Below, piece after piece: positions 26,560-34,677 of a DNA stretch of 64,000 bases. Under the pieces are notes generated by a model. The model was given only the letters and a program-made list of their open reading frames with translations, was not told the DNA's origin and made no database searches. The stretch is taken from positions 1 to 64,000 of the forward strand of contig JAPZUE010000020.1 in NCBI GenBank assembly GCA_027533385.1, given 5' to 3'. The DNA is from Rhizobium sp. (GTDB taxonomy: Bacteria; Pseudomonadota; Alphaproteobacteria; Rhizobiales; Rhizobiaceae). Position 1 is the first letter of the stretch. Each line of letters opens with the position of its first letter. Made by a program: the position numbers and the translations under genes.

Positions 26560-26570
26560 CTCGTCCAGGC

Positions 26571-27503
26571 TCAGGGATCGAGCGTCGGCGCCAGCTCCTG
26601 GACCAGCTCCTGCACCAGCCATTGCGTCAGCGGGTCGCTGTCATTGCGCCGATGCCAGAAGGCAGAGACGGGAAAGCGCCGGATCTCGATCGGCGGCTCT
26701 GCGGTGACCAGGCCAAAGCCGGCGGCAAAATCCTGCGCCACCCTGCGCGGCAGCGTGACGATCGCGCCGGATTGTGCCACGGCTGCCAGCGCCGGCAGGA
26801 AGGACGGCAGGCCGAGCACGATCCGCCGGCTCCGCCCCATCGCCTCCAGTGTCCGATCGGCAATGCCGGTCAGATCGCCTCCAGGCGCAACCAGCACATG
26901 GTCGGCGGCACAATAGGCATCGAGTGAAATCCGTGGCGCCTCCGGCAGGGCACGGGCCAGGCCCGCCACCAGAAAACTCTCCTGATAGAGATTGCGTCTG
27001 GAAAGGCTGTCCGGCGCATCCCAGAGAAAGCCGAGCGCCATCTCGGCCCGGCCGTCTCCCAACGCCTCGATTGCGTCGCGCCGCCCGAGCGGCAGCACCG
27101 AGAGCCGAAGCTGCGGTGCCATCTGCCGTATACGGGCAGCAAAGCGCGGCATGATGACCGCCTGTTCGGAATCGAGCGCGGCGATCCGGACCACGCCGTC
27201 GGCGGATGCCGGATCGAAGCTGCGGGTCACCGTCAGCGCACTTCGCAGCGCGGCAACCGCCTGGGCAACCGGCACTTCCAGCGCAAGCGCTGCCGCCGTC
27301 GGCTCCATGCCATGGGGCCGGCGCAGGAAAAGTTCGTCGCGAAACACATCCCGCAACCGCTTCAGGGCCTGGCTGATCGCCGATTGCGTCAGCCCCAGTT
27401 CGCCGGCCACGGCGGCAGCCTTGCGATGGCGCAGGAGGCCGAGGAACACCAGCAGCAGCGTCAGGTCGAGCTTTCTGAGTTCGGTTTGACTTAAGTCAGA
27501 CAT
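26571..27503 (-). CDS. LysR-family regulator
   Basis: The 310-residue protein has an N-terminal winged helix (LTLLLVFLGLLRHRKAAAVAGELGLTQSAISQALKRLRDVF) and a two-lobed substrate-binding domain from about residue 95. It is divergent from a reductase/GFA/amidotransferase gene run starting at 27576 and probably regulates it in response to a small effector, as is usual for this layout. The 70-bp intergenic region is short. I saw no clear T-N11-A box. Confidence 0.9.
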   Translation of the reverse strand: MSDLSQTELRKLDLTLLLVFLGLLRHRKAAAVAGELGLTQSAISQALKRLRDVFRDELFLRRPHGMEPTAAALALEVPVAQAVAALRSALTVTRSFDPASADGVVRIAALDSEQAVIMPRFAARIRQMAPQLRLSVLPLGRRDAIEALGDGRAEMALGFLWDAPDSLSRRNLYQESFLVAGLARALPEAPRISLDAYCAADHVLVAPGGDLTGIADRTLEAMGRSRRIVLGLPSFLPALAAVAQSGAIVTLPRRVAQDFAAGFGLVTAEPPIEIRRFPVSAFWHRRNDSDPLTQWLVQELVQELAPTLDP

Positions 27504-27575
27504 GATCCGATTTCGATTTTACGCCAATCATCCATGTCCTATCTCTTTCTCCATCAGATGCGCAAGGAGAAGGTC

Positions 27576-28214
27576 ATGCAGATCGCCATCATCGGAACCG
27601 GCAATGTCGGCAGCGCCATCGCCCGCGGTCTGCAGGGCACGGGCCATCAGGTAACGCTCGGCGTGCGCGATGTCACCCGCCCCGACCTCGTGACCCTTGC
27701 AGGGGAAGTCGAAGCCCGTCTTCTCGATACGGTCCAGGCGGCCCAGGCTGCCGAGATCGTCATCCTCGCGCTGCCCTGGGACAAGGCCGAACGCGCGGTA
27801 AAGGCGCTAGGCGATCTCTCCGGCAAGATCGTCATCGACTGCATGAACCCGCTCGCCATGATCGACGGCACCCTGTCGCTTGCGCTCGGCCATACAACGA
27901 GCGGCGCAGAACAGGTGCAGTCCTGGCTGCCCGGCGCCCGCGTGGTGAAGACCCTCAACCAGGTCGGCGCCGAAATCATGCAGGATAATGAGAGCCTCCC
28001 GCACCGCCCGGCGCAGTTCATGGCCGGCGACGACGAGGCGGCCAAGGCTGCCGTATCGATCCTGCTCCGGGATCTGGGCTTCGAACCCTTCGATGCCGGA
28101 GCACTCAAACGCGCGCGCCTCCTCGAGCCGCTCGCCATGGTCTGGATCAACCAGGCCCTGCTGCGCGGCAAGGGGCGGAATTGGGCGCTCGCCGCCGTCA
28201 GCCCGGCGACCTGA
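27576..28214 (+). CDS. F420-dependent-reductase-like NADP-binding protein
   Basis: The 212-residue protein begins with a Rossmann motif (MQIAIIGTGNVGSAIARGLQGTGHQVTLGVRD) and continues with VILALPWD, DCMNPL and ARVVKTLNQVGAEIM. This is the NADP-oxidoreductase, coenzyme-F420-dependent domain family. In organisms without F420 these enzymes use NADP(H) to reduce unknown substrates. ATG at 27576 has AAGGAGAAGG just before it. It heads a run of same-strand genes (to 29698) with small gaps, likely one operon. Confidence 0.85.
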   Translation: MQIAIIGTGNVGSAIARGLQGTGHQVTLGVRDVTRPDLVTLAGEVEARLLDTVQAAQAAEIVILALPWDKAERAVKALGDLSGKIVIDCMNPLAMIDGTLSLALGHTTSGAEQVQSWLPGARVVKTLNQVGAEIMQDNESLPHRPAQFMAGDDEAAKAAVSILLRDLGFEPFDAGALKRARLLEPLAMVWINQALLRGKGRNWALAAVSPAT

Positions 28215-28255
28215 GCCGGCCCATTCAACGAGAGAACCCACAAGGGGAAAAGACC

Positions 28256-28633
28256 ATGACCGATCGCCTGCATGCCCGCTGCCATTGCGGCAAGGTGCAT
28301 ATGACGCTGCCTGCAACGGCCGCCGGCGTGCTCGCCTGCCATTGCGATGACTGCCAGAAGATGCACGGCAATTTCAACGCCTTCCTTGCCGTTCCTGTCG
28401 TGGACGTCGAGGCGTCTGGCACCGAACATCTGGTCTGGTACCAGTCGTCTGCCGCCGCCCGCCGCGCCTTTTGCGCCACCTGCGGCGCCCGCGTCTTGAA
28501 AGAGGTGACGGAGGCCGGTCGCTGGCTGATCTCCGCCGGCCTGATCGAAGGCCCGACCGGCCGCCGCATCATCAGGAACCTCTGGGCCGAATCGAAACCC
28601 GACTGGTACGACCTGCCGGCTGTTGCGACCTGA
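28256..28633 (+). CDS. GFA-family (glutathione-dependent formaldehyde-activating-like) zinc protein
   Basis: The 125-residue protein has the zinc-binding cysteine pairs typical of the family: CHCGKV (about 9-14), CHCDDCQKMHG (about 31-41) and FCATCGARV (about 75-83). Such proteins bind zinc; few are real formaldehyde-activating enzymes, so substrate is unknown. Its ATG at 28256 follows AAGGGG. Together with the reductase upstream and the DJ-1-like protein downstream it suggests detoxification of reactive carbonyls, which is inference. Confidence 0.85.
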   Translation: MTDRLHARCHCGKVHMTLPATAAGVLACHCDDCQKMHGNFNAFLAVPVVDVEASGTEHLVWYQSSAAARRAFCATCGARVLKEVTEAGRWLISAGLIEGPTGRRIIRNLWAESKPDWYDLPAVAT

Positions 28634-28674
28634 GCGTCAAAAATCCGCCACCCCCAACACCATTGGAGACCGCC

Positions 28675-29412
28675 ATGAGCCATTCCGCTGGCAATGCCCC
28701 TGCGCGCCGTATTCTCATCATCGCCGCCAATCCCGGCATCTCGCCCACGACGGGCTGGCCGATCGGTTTCTGGTGGGCTGAACTCACCCATCCCTACTGG
28801 GCCTTCCAAGAGGCGGGTTACGCAATCGACATCGTCAGCCCCAAAGGTGGCGATCTCGTCGCCGACGCCTATTCCGATCCGGAGGATGCCTCGGGCTATT
28901 CCGCCCATGACATCCTCTCGCTCGGCTTCAAGATCTCGCCCAGTCATTCGGCCCTGCTCAAGGGCACGAAGTCCATCGCCGATGTCGATCTTGCCGGCTA
29001 TGACGCGATCTTCCTCGTCGGCGGCCAGTCGCCGATGGTCACCATGATTGATGACCAGGCCCTGCACGCCTTCGTCGCCCGCGCCTACGAGGCCGGCAAG
29101 ATCGTCGCCATCGTCTGCCACGGCACCTGCGTGCTCCTGAAGACGAAGCTCTCGACCGGCGAACTTCTGGTGAGGGCCAAGACCTGGACCGGCTTTGCCG
29201 ACAGCGAGGAGGATTTCGCCGACAGTTTTGTCGGCAAGCGCATCCAGCCCTTCCGCATCGAGGAGGAGGCAAGAAAGCTCGACGGCACCAACTTCGTCGT
29301 CCACGGCAAGTTCGAACCCTTCGCCATCCGCGACGGCCGGCTGATCACCGGCCAGCAACAGAATTCCGGCACCGCAGCCGCCAGACTGGTGATCGAGGCG
29401 CTTGGGCGGTGA
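28675..29412 (+). CDS. DJ-1/PfpI-superfamily (class I amidotransferase-like) protein
   Basis: The 245-residue protein has the fold motifs ILIIAANPGISPTTGWPIGFWWAELTHP near the start, FLVGGQSPM in the middle and the nucleophile elbow AIVCHGTCVLL (Cys at about 146) followed by VVHGKFEPFAIRDGRLITGQQQNS. Related enzymes act as glyoxalase III-like or protease/chaperones. ATG at 28675 has GGAG seven bases upstream. It lies 42 bases after the GFA gene. Confidence 0.85.
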   Translation: MSHSAGNAPARRILIIAANPGISPTTGWPIGFWWAELTHPYWAFQEAGYAIDIVSPKGGDLVADAYSDPEDASGYSAHDILSLGFKISPSHSALLKGTKSIADVDLAGYDAIFLVGGQSPMVTMIDDQALHAFVARAYEAGKIVAIVCHGTCVLLKTKLSTGELLVRAKTWTGFADSEEDFADSFVGKRIQPFRIEEEARKLDGTNFVVHGKFEPFAIRDGRLITGQQQNSGTAAARLVIEALGR

Positions 29413-29482
29413 AAGACGGAATGGGGAACACTTCGCCCCGGACGCGGGTTCGACCTTGGTACCCCCAACCGAGGACGAACCC

Positions 29483-29698
29483 ATGGATACCACCATTGCC
29501 AACGAGATCTATGAAGACGATCGCCTGTCGCCCGACACACCGGTTCATGAGGACACGCGCCTTGCGATCCGCCGCCACTATCCGGAATCCGCCTTTCGCG
29601 GCCCGCTTTTAGAGGGGCGCGATCGCATCGCGCTTCTGCTCGCAACCGTGATGCTGATCGGCCCACTGATTGCCCTGCCACTCGGTTTCGGGGGATGA
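29483..29698 (+). CDS. small single-helix membrane protein
   Basis: The 71-residue product has a hydrophilic, acidic N-terminal half (MDTTIANEIYEDDRLSPDTP) and one C-terminal membrane helix (IALLLATVMLIGPLIALPLGFG). GAGG lies about nine bases before the ATG. It ends six bases before the convergent MarR gene stop. Function is unknown. Confidence 0.65.
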   Translation: MDTTIANEIYEDDRLSPDTPVHEDTRLAIRRHYPESAFRGPLLEGRDRIALLLATVMLIGPLIALPLGFGG

Positions 29699-29703
29699 GG
29701 CTT

Positions 29704-30150
29704 TCAGCCACTAATCTCCATCAGCCCCTTGCGCAAAGCCTCCGGTGCGCTCGTCATGCCGGCCTCGATGTCGGCATGAACCGCTTTCCAGATCGGCACG
29801 GCACTGGCAAGCGCCGCCATGCCTTCCGGCGTCAGCTTCAGCCGCTTGCCGCGTTTGTCCTTCGGATCGGGCTCGATCGCCACCCAGCCGCGCGCGGACA
29901 GGGGCTTCAATGCTGCCGTCAGCGTCGTGCGGTCCATGGCGAGCAGCTTCGCAACTGGCCCCATCGGCGGTGGTTCCGGCCGGTTCAGCGCCATCATCAG
30001 GGAAAACTGCTGGTTCGTCAGTCCTGTGGGTTTGAGCGCCAGATCGAAGCGCCGCGCCAGAGCGCGGGCCGCTCGCTGGGCATGCAGGCATAGGCATGTA
30101 TCTCTGACATGGAGTGTGGTGGAATAGGGAATCAACTGCTGGTTTGACAT
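29704..30150 (-). CDS. MarR-family regulator of the DUF899 group
   Basis: The 148-residue protein has a winged-helix domain (LTNQQFSLMMALNRPEPPPMGPVAKLLAMDRTTLTAALKPLSARGWV, wing KDKRGKRLKLTPEG). Two cysteines near the N-terminus (DTCLCLHAQRAAR) sit in the dimerisation helix and could be redox-sensitive, as in OhrR-type relatives. It is divergent from a DUF899-DUF1579-VOC gene run with a perfect palindrome between. Confidence 0.88.
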   Translation of the reverse strand: MSNQQLIPYSTTLHVRDTCLCLHAQRAARALARRFDLALKPTGLTNQQFSLMMALNRPEPPPMGPVAKLLAMDRTTLTAALKPLSARGWVAIEPDPKDKRGKRLKLTPEGMAALASAVPIWKAVHADIEAGMTSAPEALRKGLMEISG

Positions 30151-30161
30151 GCCATAAATAT

Positions 30162-30173
30162 GTTGATATCAAC
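30162..30173. promoter_or_regulatory. perfect palindrome, likely MarR operator
   Basis: GTTGATATCAAC is a perfect 12-base palindrome 12 bases upstream of the MarR start and about 28 before the DUF899 start, flanked by AT-rich sequence. It is the obvious binding site for the divergently encoded regulator. Confidence 0.65.
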
Positions 30174-30200
30174 GTAAATGTCAAGAGGAGGAACAGGATA

Positions 30201-30932
30201 ATGGAATATGCCGTTGTTTCGCGGGAAGAGTGGCTCGAAGCCCGCAAGGCCTTGCTGGCCAAGGAGAAGGAACTCACCCGCCAGCGCGATCGCGTCAATG
30301 CCGAGCGTCTGGCGCTGCCCTGGGTGAGGGTCGAGAAGGATTATCGCTTCCAGTCCCCGCAGGGCGAGGTCTCGCTTGCCGATCTCTTCGGTGGTCGCAG
30401 CCAGCTGATGATCAACCACTTCATGTTCCATCCGGATTGGGATGCCGGCTGCGAGGGCTGCTCCTTCTTCGCCGATCACATCGACGGCATGCTGCCACAT
30501 CTCAACAATCACGACGTCACCCTGGTCACGGTATCGCGCGCGCCGCTTGAAAAGATCGAGGCCTACAGGCGCCGCATGAACTGGCATTTCCCTTGGTTTT
30601 CGTCATCAGGCAGCGATTTCAATTACGACTTCCACGTCTCCTTCACCAAGGAGGAGCTGGCTTCCGGATCGGTGAACTACAATTTCCGCCAGACCCCGAG
30701 CGAACAGGCCTTCGACGAACTGCCCGGCATGTCCGCCTTCTATCGCAACGACAGGGGCGAGATCTTCCACACCTATTCGCAATATGCCCGCGGCGGCGAG
30801 GAAACCCTCGGTGCCCTGATGGTCCTCGACCACGCGCCGCTCGGCCGCAACGAGACGGGCACGCTGAGCTTCGTCAAACGCAAGGACGAATATTTCGCCA
30901 AGCCGGCTGAAAAGGCCGGCTGCTGCCACTGA
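30201..30932 (+). CDS. DUF899 family thioredoxin-like protein
   Basis: The 243-residue protein has the DUF899 pattern: SREEWLEARKALLAKEKELTR, LPWVRVEKDYRFQSPQGEVSLADLF, then CEGCSFFADHIDGMLPHL and TYSQYARGGEETLGA. The fold is thioredoxin-like and CxxC is kept (Cys-Glu-Gly-Cys near 86-89), so a thiol-dependent activity is possible. A second Cys pair closes the protein (AGCCH). A strong AAGAGGAGGA site precedes the ATG; the frame extends upstream over the operator and is not used. It is first of three close genes. Confidence 0.88.
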   Translation: MEYAVVSREEWLEARKALLAKEKELTRQRDRVNAERLALPWVRVEKDYRFQSPQGEVSLADLFGGRSQLMINHFMFHPDWDAGCEGCSFFADHIDGMLPHLNNHDVTLVTVSRAPLEKIEAYRRRMNWHFPWFSSSGSDFNYDFHVSFTKEELASGSVNYNFRQTPSEQAFDELPGMSAFYRNDRGEIFHTYSQYARGGEETLGALMVLDHAPLGRNETGTLSFVKRKDEYFAKPAEKAGCCH

Positions 30933-30944
30933 GGAGGATGGGCC

Positions 30945-31433
30945 ATGGAATCTTCAAAACCGAGCGAACATCATCGCTTTCTCGACCGCCTGGTGGGCGA
31001 TTGGCTCTACATCGCCTCCACCGGCCACGAGGCTTACGACCCCGAGGATCCCCTCAAGCGCTGGACCGAGAAGGTCCGTTCCATCGGCGGCCTCTGGATC
31101 GTCGCCGAAGCGGAGGGCGGTATGGGCGAGGGCGAGCGCGGCACCATGATCATCACCCTGGGCTACGATCCGCGTGTCGGCCATTATGTCGGCAGCTGGA
31201 TCGGCTCGATGATGGACAAGTTCTGGGTCTACAAGGGCTGGCTGGAAGACGAAGGCCAGACGCTCGTCCTGGAGGCCGAAGGCCCGAGCATGGAAGACCC
31301 TGAACGCACCGAGCTTTATCGCGATGTCATCCACTTCATCGATGATGACAACAGGCGCTTTTCCGGCAGCGTCAGGAAGCCTGACGGCAGCTTTCACACC
31401 TTCATGACCAGTGTTTCCAAACGTATCGGCTGA
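30945..31433 (+). CDS. DUF1579 family protein
   Basis: The 162-residue protein shows the lipocalin-like DUF1579 pattern: FLDRLVGDWLY, GGLWIVAEAEG, MIITLGYDPRVGHYVGSWIGSMMDKFWVYKG and a C-terminal RKPDGSFHTFMTS. These proteins probably bind small hydrophobic molecules. It starts 12 bases after the DUF899 gene and is surely co-transcribed with it. Confidence 0.87.
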   Translation: MESSKPSEHHRFLDRLVGDWLYIASTGHEAYDPEDPLKRWTEKVRSIGGLWIVAEAEGGMGEGERGTMIITLGYDPRVGHYVGSWIGSMMDKFWVYKGWLEDEGQTLVLEAEGPSMEDPERTELYRDVIHFIDDDNRRFSGSVRKPDGSFHTFMTSVSKRIG

Positions 31434-31456
31434 TTTCAAAAGAGAGGGACTTTTCC

Positions 31457-32233
31457 ATGCATGGCACATTTCTCTGGCATGAATTGATGACACCCGATCC
31501 CGCCGCCGCCAAGGCCTTCTACGGCGCACTGCTCGGCTGGCAGCCGACGGATATGGAGATGGAAGGCTTCACCTATACCACCTTCGCCGTCCCGGGCTTT
31601 CCCTCCGGCGTGGCCGGCATGATGCAGCTCACGCCCGAGATGGCGGGGCAGGGCCTCCCGCCCAACTGGACCGGCTATATCCAAGTCGATGACGTCGACA
31701 GGACGGCAGGTGAATACGAGGCGAATGGCGGGGCGATCCACAAAGCCCCCGAAGACATCCCCGGCATCGGCCGCTTCGCCGTGGTCGCCGATCCGCAAGG
31801 GGCCGTCGTCTGCATCATGACCCCGCAAATGCCCGAGGGTGAAACCGGCAACTGGCCCACCCCGGGCGCGGTTGGCACCGTCGGCTGGAACGAGCTGATG
31901 GCGGGAGACTGGGAAAAGGTCTGGGATTTCTACGCCGCCCGCTTCGGCTGGGAAAAGGACATGGCCGTCGACATGGATGCCATGGGCATCTACCAGACCT
32001 TCAAGCTCGGGGATCAACCGCTCGGCGGCATGATGACCAAGATGCCGGAGATGCCAATGGCCTATTGGGGCTTCTACTTCATCGTGCCGGCCATCGATGC
32101 GGCCGCTGCAAAGGTCACTGAACTCGGCGGCACGGTGCTGATGGAGCCGCACCAGGTCCCCGGCGGCTCCTGGATCGCAGCCTGCCAGGATCCGCAGGGT
32201 GCGTTCTTTAACCTGACGGCGGCAACGCGTTGA
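31457..32233 (+). CDS. VOC family protein (two glyoxalase-like repeats)
   Basis: The 258-residue protein contains two VOC modules (about 4-122 and 137-255). The first starts FLWHELMTPDPAAAKAFYGALLGW and the second WNELMAGDWEKVWDFYAARFGWE. Metal ligands may come from His/Glu in each half, but not all are evident. Proteins of this size and pairing resemble the mycobacterial 27-kDa antigen group. It closes the MarR-controlled run and is 23 bases after DUF1579. Confidence 0.88.
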   Translation: MHGTFLWHELMTPDPAAAKAFYGALLGWQPTDMEMEGFTYTTFAVPGFPSGVAGMMQLTPEMAGQGLPPNWTGYIQVDDVDRTAGEYEANGGAIHKAPEDIPGIGRFAVVADPQGAVVCIMTPQMPEGETGNWPTPGAVGTVGWNELMAGDWEKVWDFYAARFGWEKDMAVDMDAMGIYQTFKLGDQPLGGMMTKMPEMPMAYWGFYFIVPAIDAAAAKVTELGGTVLMEPHQVPGGSWIAACQDPQGAFFNLTAATR

Positions 32234-32270
32234 AATGGGGCTGAATGGGGCCGGCCTCAGCGCCTGATGG

Positions 32271-32330
32271 CAATCTCCCCACCAGTGGGGGAGATGTCGG
32301 CGTAGCCGACAGTGGGGGCGAACCGGGTGA
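32271..32330. repeat. palindromic intergenic repeat
   Basis: The unit begins with an ATCTCCCC...GGGGAGAT stem (32273-32295) and a second stem around GTCGGCGTAGCCGAC (32296-32310). It lies after the VOC gene and resembles the other dispersed CTCCCC/GGGGAG palindromes in the window (42841, 61328, 62219). Confidence 0.6.
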
Positions 32331-32365
32331 AGCGTGGAAAGCGAAGCTGAAAGATCGCGCTTTGC

Positions 32366-32593
32366 TCAGCCGCGCTTCACGGCCTTTTTGACGGCGCGCT
32401 TCTTGGGTGCCGGCGCCTTGTCGGCTTCCAGCGCCTCGCGCTCCATTCTCAGCGCCTTCAGCGCTTCCGTCTTGCGTTCGCGCGCGGTCGCTTCCGCCGC
32501 GATCAGCGAGCGGGCAACGCTGTCGGTGGTCGCGGCCTTGTCCTGCGGCGAAACTTTTTCGGGTTTGAAGAAAGCGTCTTTGGTAGCGGTCAT
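32366..32593 (-). CDS. small Lys/Ala-rich protein
   Basis: The 75-residue product has an acidic-basic helical centre (SVARSLIAAEATARERKTEALKALRMEREAL) and a very basic tail (PKKRAVKKAVKRG) that could bind nucleic acid. Short proteins of this type are common in rhizobia and uncharacterised. The ATG at 32593 follows a GGAT-type site. It lies downstream of rpsU on the same strand. Confidence 0.65.
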   Translation of the reverse strand: MTATKDAFFKPEKVSPQDKAATTDSVARSLIAAEATARERKTEALKALRMEREALEADKAPAPKKRAVKKAVKRG

Positions 32594-32725
32594 GTCCGGA
32601 TCCTTCCCGCAGCGGGGCTGCCTGTCTCGGCATGTCGTGTCATCGCCTGCGTCCTCATCGGCATGGGGCCGGCCGGGCGGGGCGGGCGGGTCCGCGCGCC
32701 CTGGGGCGCACGGACAAGGTTCGGC

Positions 32726-32968
32726 TTAGCGAGCGCCGCGAACGGCTGCCTTCTTCGGCACCGGCAGCAGGCCTTCGCGCTGCAGCTTCTTGCGGGCGAG
32801 CTTGCGCTGGCGACGAACGGCTTCTGCCTTTTCGCGCACGCGCTTTTCAGACGGCTTTTCAAAAGCGCTGCGGGCCTTCATTTCGCGGAAGAGACCTTCG
32901 CGCTGCATCTTCTTCTTGAGCACCCGGAGTGCCTGGTCGACATTGTTGTCACGAACGAGAACTTGCAC
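32726..32968 (-). CDS. rpsU: 30S ribosomal protein S21
   Basis: The 80-residue protein ([19 protein letters not shown] ... [21 protein letters not shown]) is the small-subunit protein S21, which helps initiation. The start is GTG at 32966-32968, with AAGGA eight bases upstream, giving the normal start of the family. The long frame further upstream is not coding. The C-terminal tail ([12 protein letters not shown]) is typical of alphaproteobacteria. Confidence 0.93.
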   Translation of the reverse strand: MQVLVRDNNVDQALRVLKKKMQREGLFREMKARSAFEKPSEKRVREKAEAVRRQRKLARKKLQREGLLPVPKKAAVRGAR

Positions 32969-33113
32969 GGTCGTTTCCTTTCCGGGCATGCGCCCGATTG
33001 ATCTGGAGTTGCGAAACAGGGGATACGGCAGGCTGACGCGCCACGCCCCGGCGAAGATCCCGATCGGGTCGGGACAGATGAAAGACCGAAGGCGACCCGC
33101 GATCGGCGCAAAC

Positions 33114-33140
33114 AAAAAAGGCCGGGCGGAACCCGACCTT
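33114..33140 (-). terminator. rho-independent terminator after the cold-shock gene
   Basis: On the minus strand AAGGTCGGG pairs (with one G-U) with CCCGGCCTT, followed by a T run (33114-33119). It separates the cold-shock gene from rpsU. Confidence 0.85.
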
Positions 33141-33202
33141 CCTCTCGTCACTCAGCGCCTGCTGCCGGTACATCCATGGTCAGCGGGGCGAGCGACAATT
33201 CC

Positions 33203-33412
33203 TTAAGCGGCGCGCAGGTTGTCGGCCGAGCTCTTGCCCGAACGCTTGTCCTGAACGATGTCGTAGCCGATCTTCTGGCCTTCGACCAGGTCGCGCATGC
33301 CAGCGCGCTGAACGGCGGAGATGTGGACGAACACGTCGGCCGAGCCTTCATCCGGCTGGATGAAACCAAAACCCTTGGTGCTGTTGAACCACTTAACGGT
33401 ACCTGTGCTCAT
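33203..33412 (-). CDS. cold-shock protein, CspA family
   Basis: The 69-residue single-stranded nucleic acid-binding protein has both RNA-binding motifs, KGFGFI (RNP1) and VFVHI (RNP2). Its start is the ATG at 33410-33412 after AAGGAT. The gene is preceded by about 240 bp of AT-richer sequence on its upstream side, as expected of long cold-shock leaders, but no cold box was recognised. It probably acts as an RNA chaperone under stress. Confidence 0.95.
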   Translation of the reverse strand: MSTGTVKWFNSTKGFGFIQPDEGSADVFVHISAVQRAGMRDLVEGQKIGYDIVQDKRSGKSSADNLRAA

Positions 33413-33878
33413 AACGATATCCTTTCAATCGTTGGGTTCGCCGGAGAGACATTCGTCCGGCTTTCTATCGACGTTGAAGGGAAATCTGGCGTGCGCGGGT
33501 AGCGCGTAGACAAAGTCGCTCGCAATCTTCGATATCGGCAATATAGGGCTTCGCTCCTTCCGACACAAGCGCAAACCGGAACATTCAGGGATTTGCGCCG
33601 CGCGGGCGTCCCGCACGGACGCTGGAACCGGCTGATAACGTTGAAGGAATTTACCTGCTCCCCAATGCGAAAAAATTCGCGTGATAAAGCGTCGATTGCC
33701 CTCTTCGCGCGGTATTATCCATATTGCTAAGAAACTTCAAATCGAGGCCTTGCGAGGGGCTTCTACGCAAAAACAGTACGACAATCTTCACGCTCTGTTG
33801 ATAGGACGGGGCGGCCGGCAGCCTTGCCTCAGCGTCAGGCACCGGCACTCCATCTTCACTCATCAACGGGCTCATCCG
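33413..33878. other. intergenic region with cold-shock leader
   Basis: The 466 bp between the divergent cold-shock gene and the secreted protein hold no credible gene. The half next to the cold-shock gene probably carries its promoter and long untranslated leader. Frames across the rest have no protein-like character and no ribosome sites. Confidence 0.5.
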
Positions 33879-34370
33879 ATGAACAAGTTTCTCGCCGCAA
33901 CGGCAATCCTCCTGCTTTCCGCGACCGCATCCTTCGCCGACAGCTTCACCTTCCCCGCCGATGAACCGGCCGCCATTGTCGACATTCCCGCTGACTGGCA
34001 GCCGACCGCGACCGATTACGGTGTCGAGGCCAATTCTCCCGATGCCGGCACCTATATCTCCTTCGACGTCGCAGGTGCCGAGGACATGGAGCAGGTGATG
34101 ACCGATGTCTTCGCCTTCCTGGAAGAGAACGGCGTGACCGCCGATCCGGCCACCCAGCACGAATCGAAGGACCAGCTGAACGGCATGCCGTTCCAGACCA
34201 TCGACTGGAAGGGTACCGACAAGCACGGCCCGGTCTCCATCGGCGTCGGCATCATCGGCCTCTCGGAGGAGAAGATCGCCATCGTCACCTATTGGGCATC
34301 GACCGAAACCGAAGCGAAGAACATGCCGGAAGTCGGCAAGATCCTCGCCACTCTGAAGCCGGCTGAATAA
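33879..34370 (+). CDS. secreted protein of unknown function
   Basis: The 163-residue product has a clear signal peptide (MNKFLAATAILLLSATASFAD) and a beta-rich domain with VDIPADWQPT, YISFDVAGAEDMEQVM and VSIGVGIIGLSEEKIAIVTYWA. It is periplasmic or secreted. Similar small proteins occur in rhizobia, with no known role. ATG at 33879 was chosen because it opens the signal peptide; the frame extends 66 codons upstream without character. Confidence 0.8.
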   Translation: MNKFLAATAILLLSATASFADSFTFPADEPAAIVDIPADWQPTATDYGVEANSPDAGTYISFDVAGAEDMEQVMTDVFAFLEENGVTADPATQHESKDQLNGMPFQTIDWKGTDKHGPVSIGVGIIGLSEEKIAIVTYWASTETEAKNMPEVGKILATLKPAE

Positions 34371-34377
34371 GCCAAGG

Positions 34378-34412
34378 AAAGGCCGGCCGCCGACGGTGCG
34401 CCGGCCTTTTCC
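34378..34412 (+). terminator. rho-independent terminator
   Basis: AAAGGCCGGC (34378-34387) and GCCGGCCTTT (34400-34409) form a ten-base stem followed by T, ending the upstream secreted-protein gene. The region to 34677 shows no gene. Confidence 0.9.
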
Positions 34413-34677
34413 GGGCGACCAGCATGTCACGCCCGGCGAAATTGCCGCAGACCTTCGCGCGCCAGCGTTCCATGGCGACAAAGACATTGCGATCTGTTAG
34501 GAGAACGCACCCGTTCTTTAAAAGGCGGGCCGATTTCTCCCGTCACGAAAGCCAGCCGACCATGACCATTGCTGCGGGCCTCTCCTCCGGATGCCCCGTG
34601 TCACCAGCGCCTCGACCGCGCGCTGAACTTCTCCCCGCCCATGTGCACACGTGCCACCGTCTCTCCGGAGTTGCCGC

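Noticed and set aside
32726..33151. Longer reading of rpsU from an upstream start.
   Set aside because: S21 homologues begin at the QVLV stretch and AAGGA precedes the GTG at 32968; the extension has no conservation pattern.
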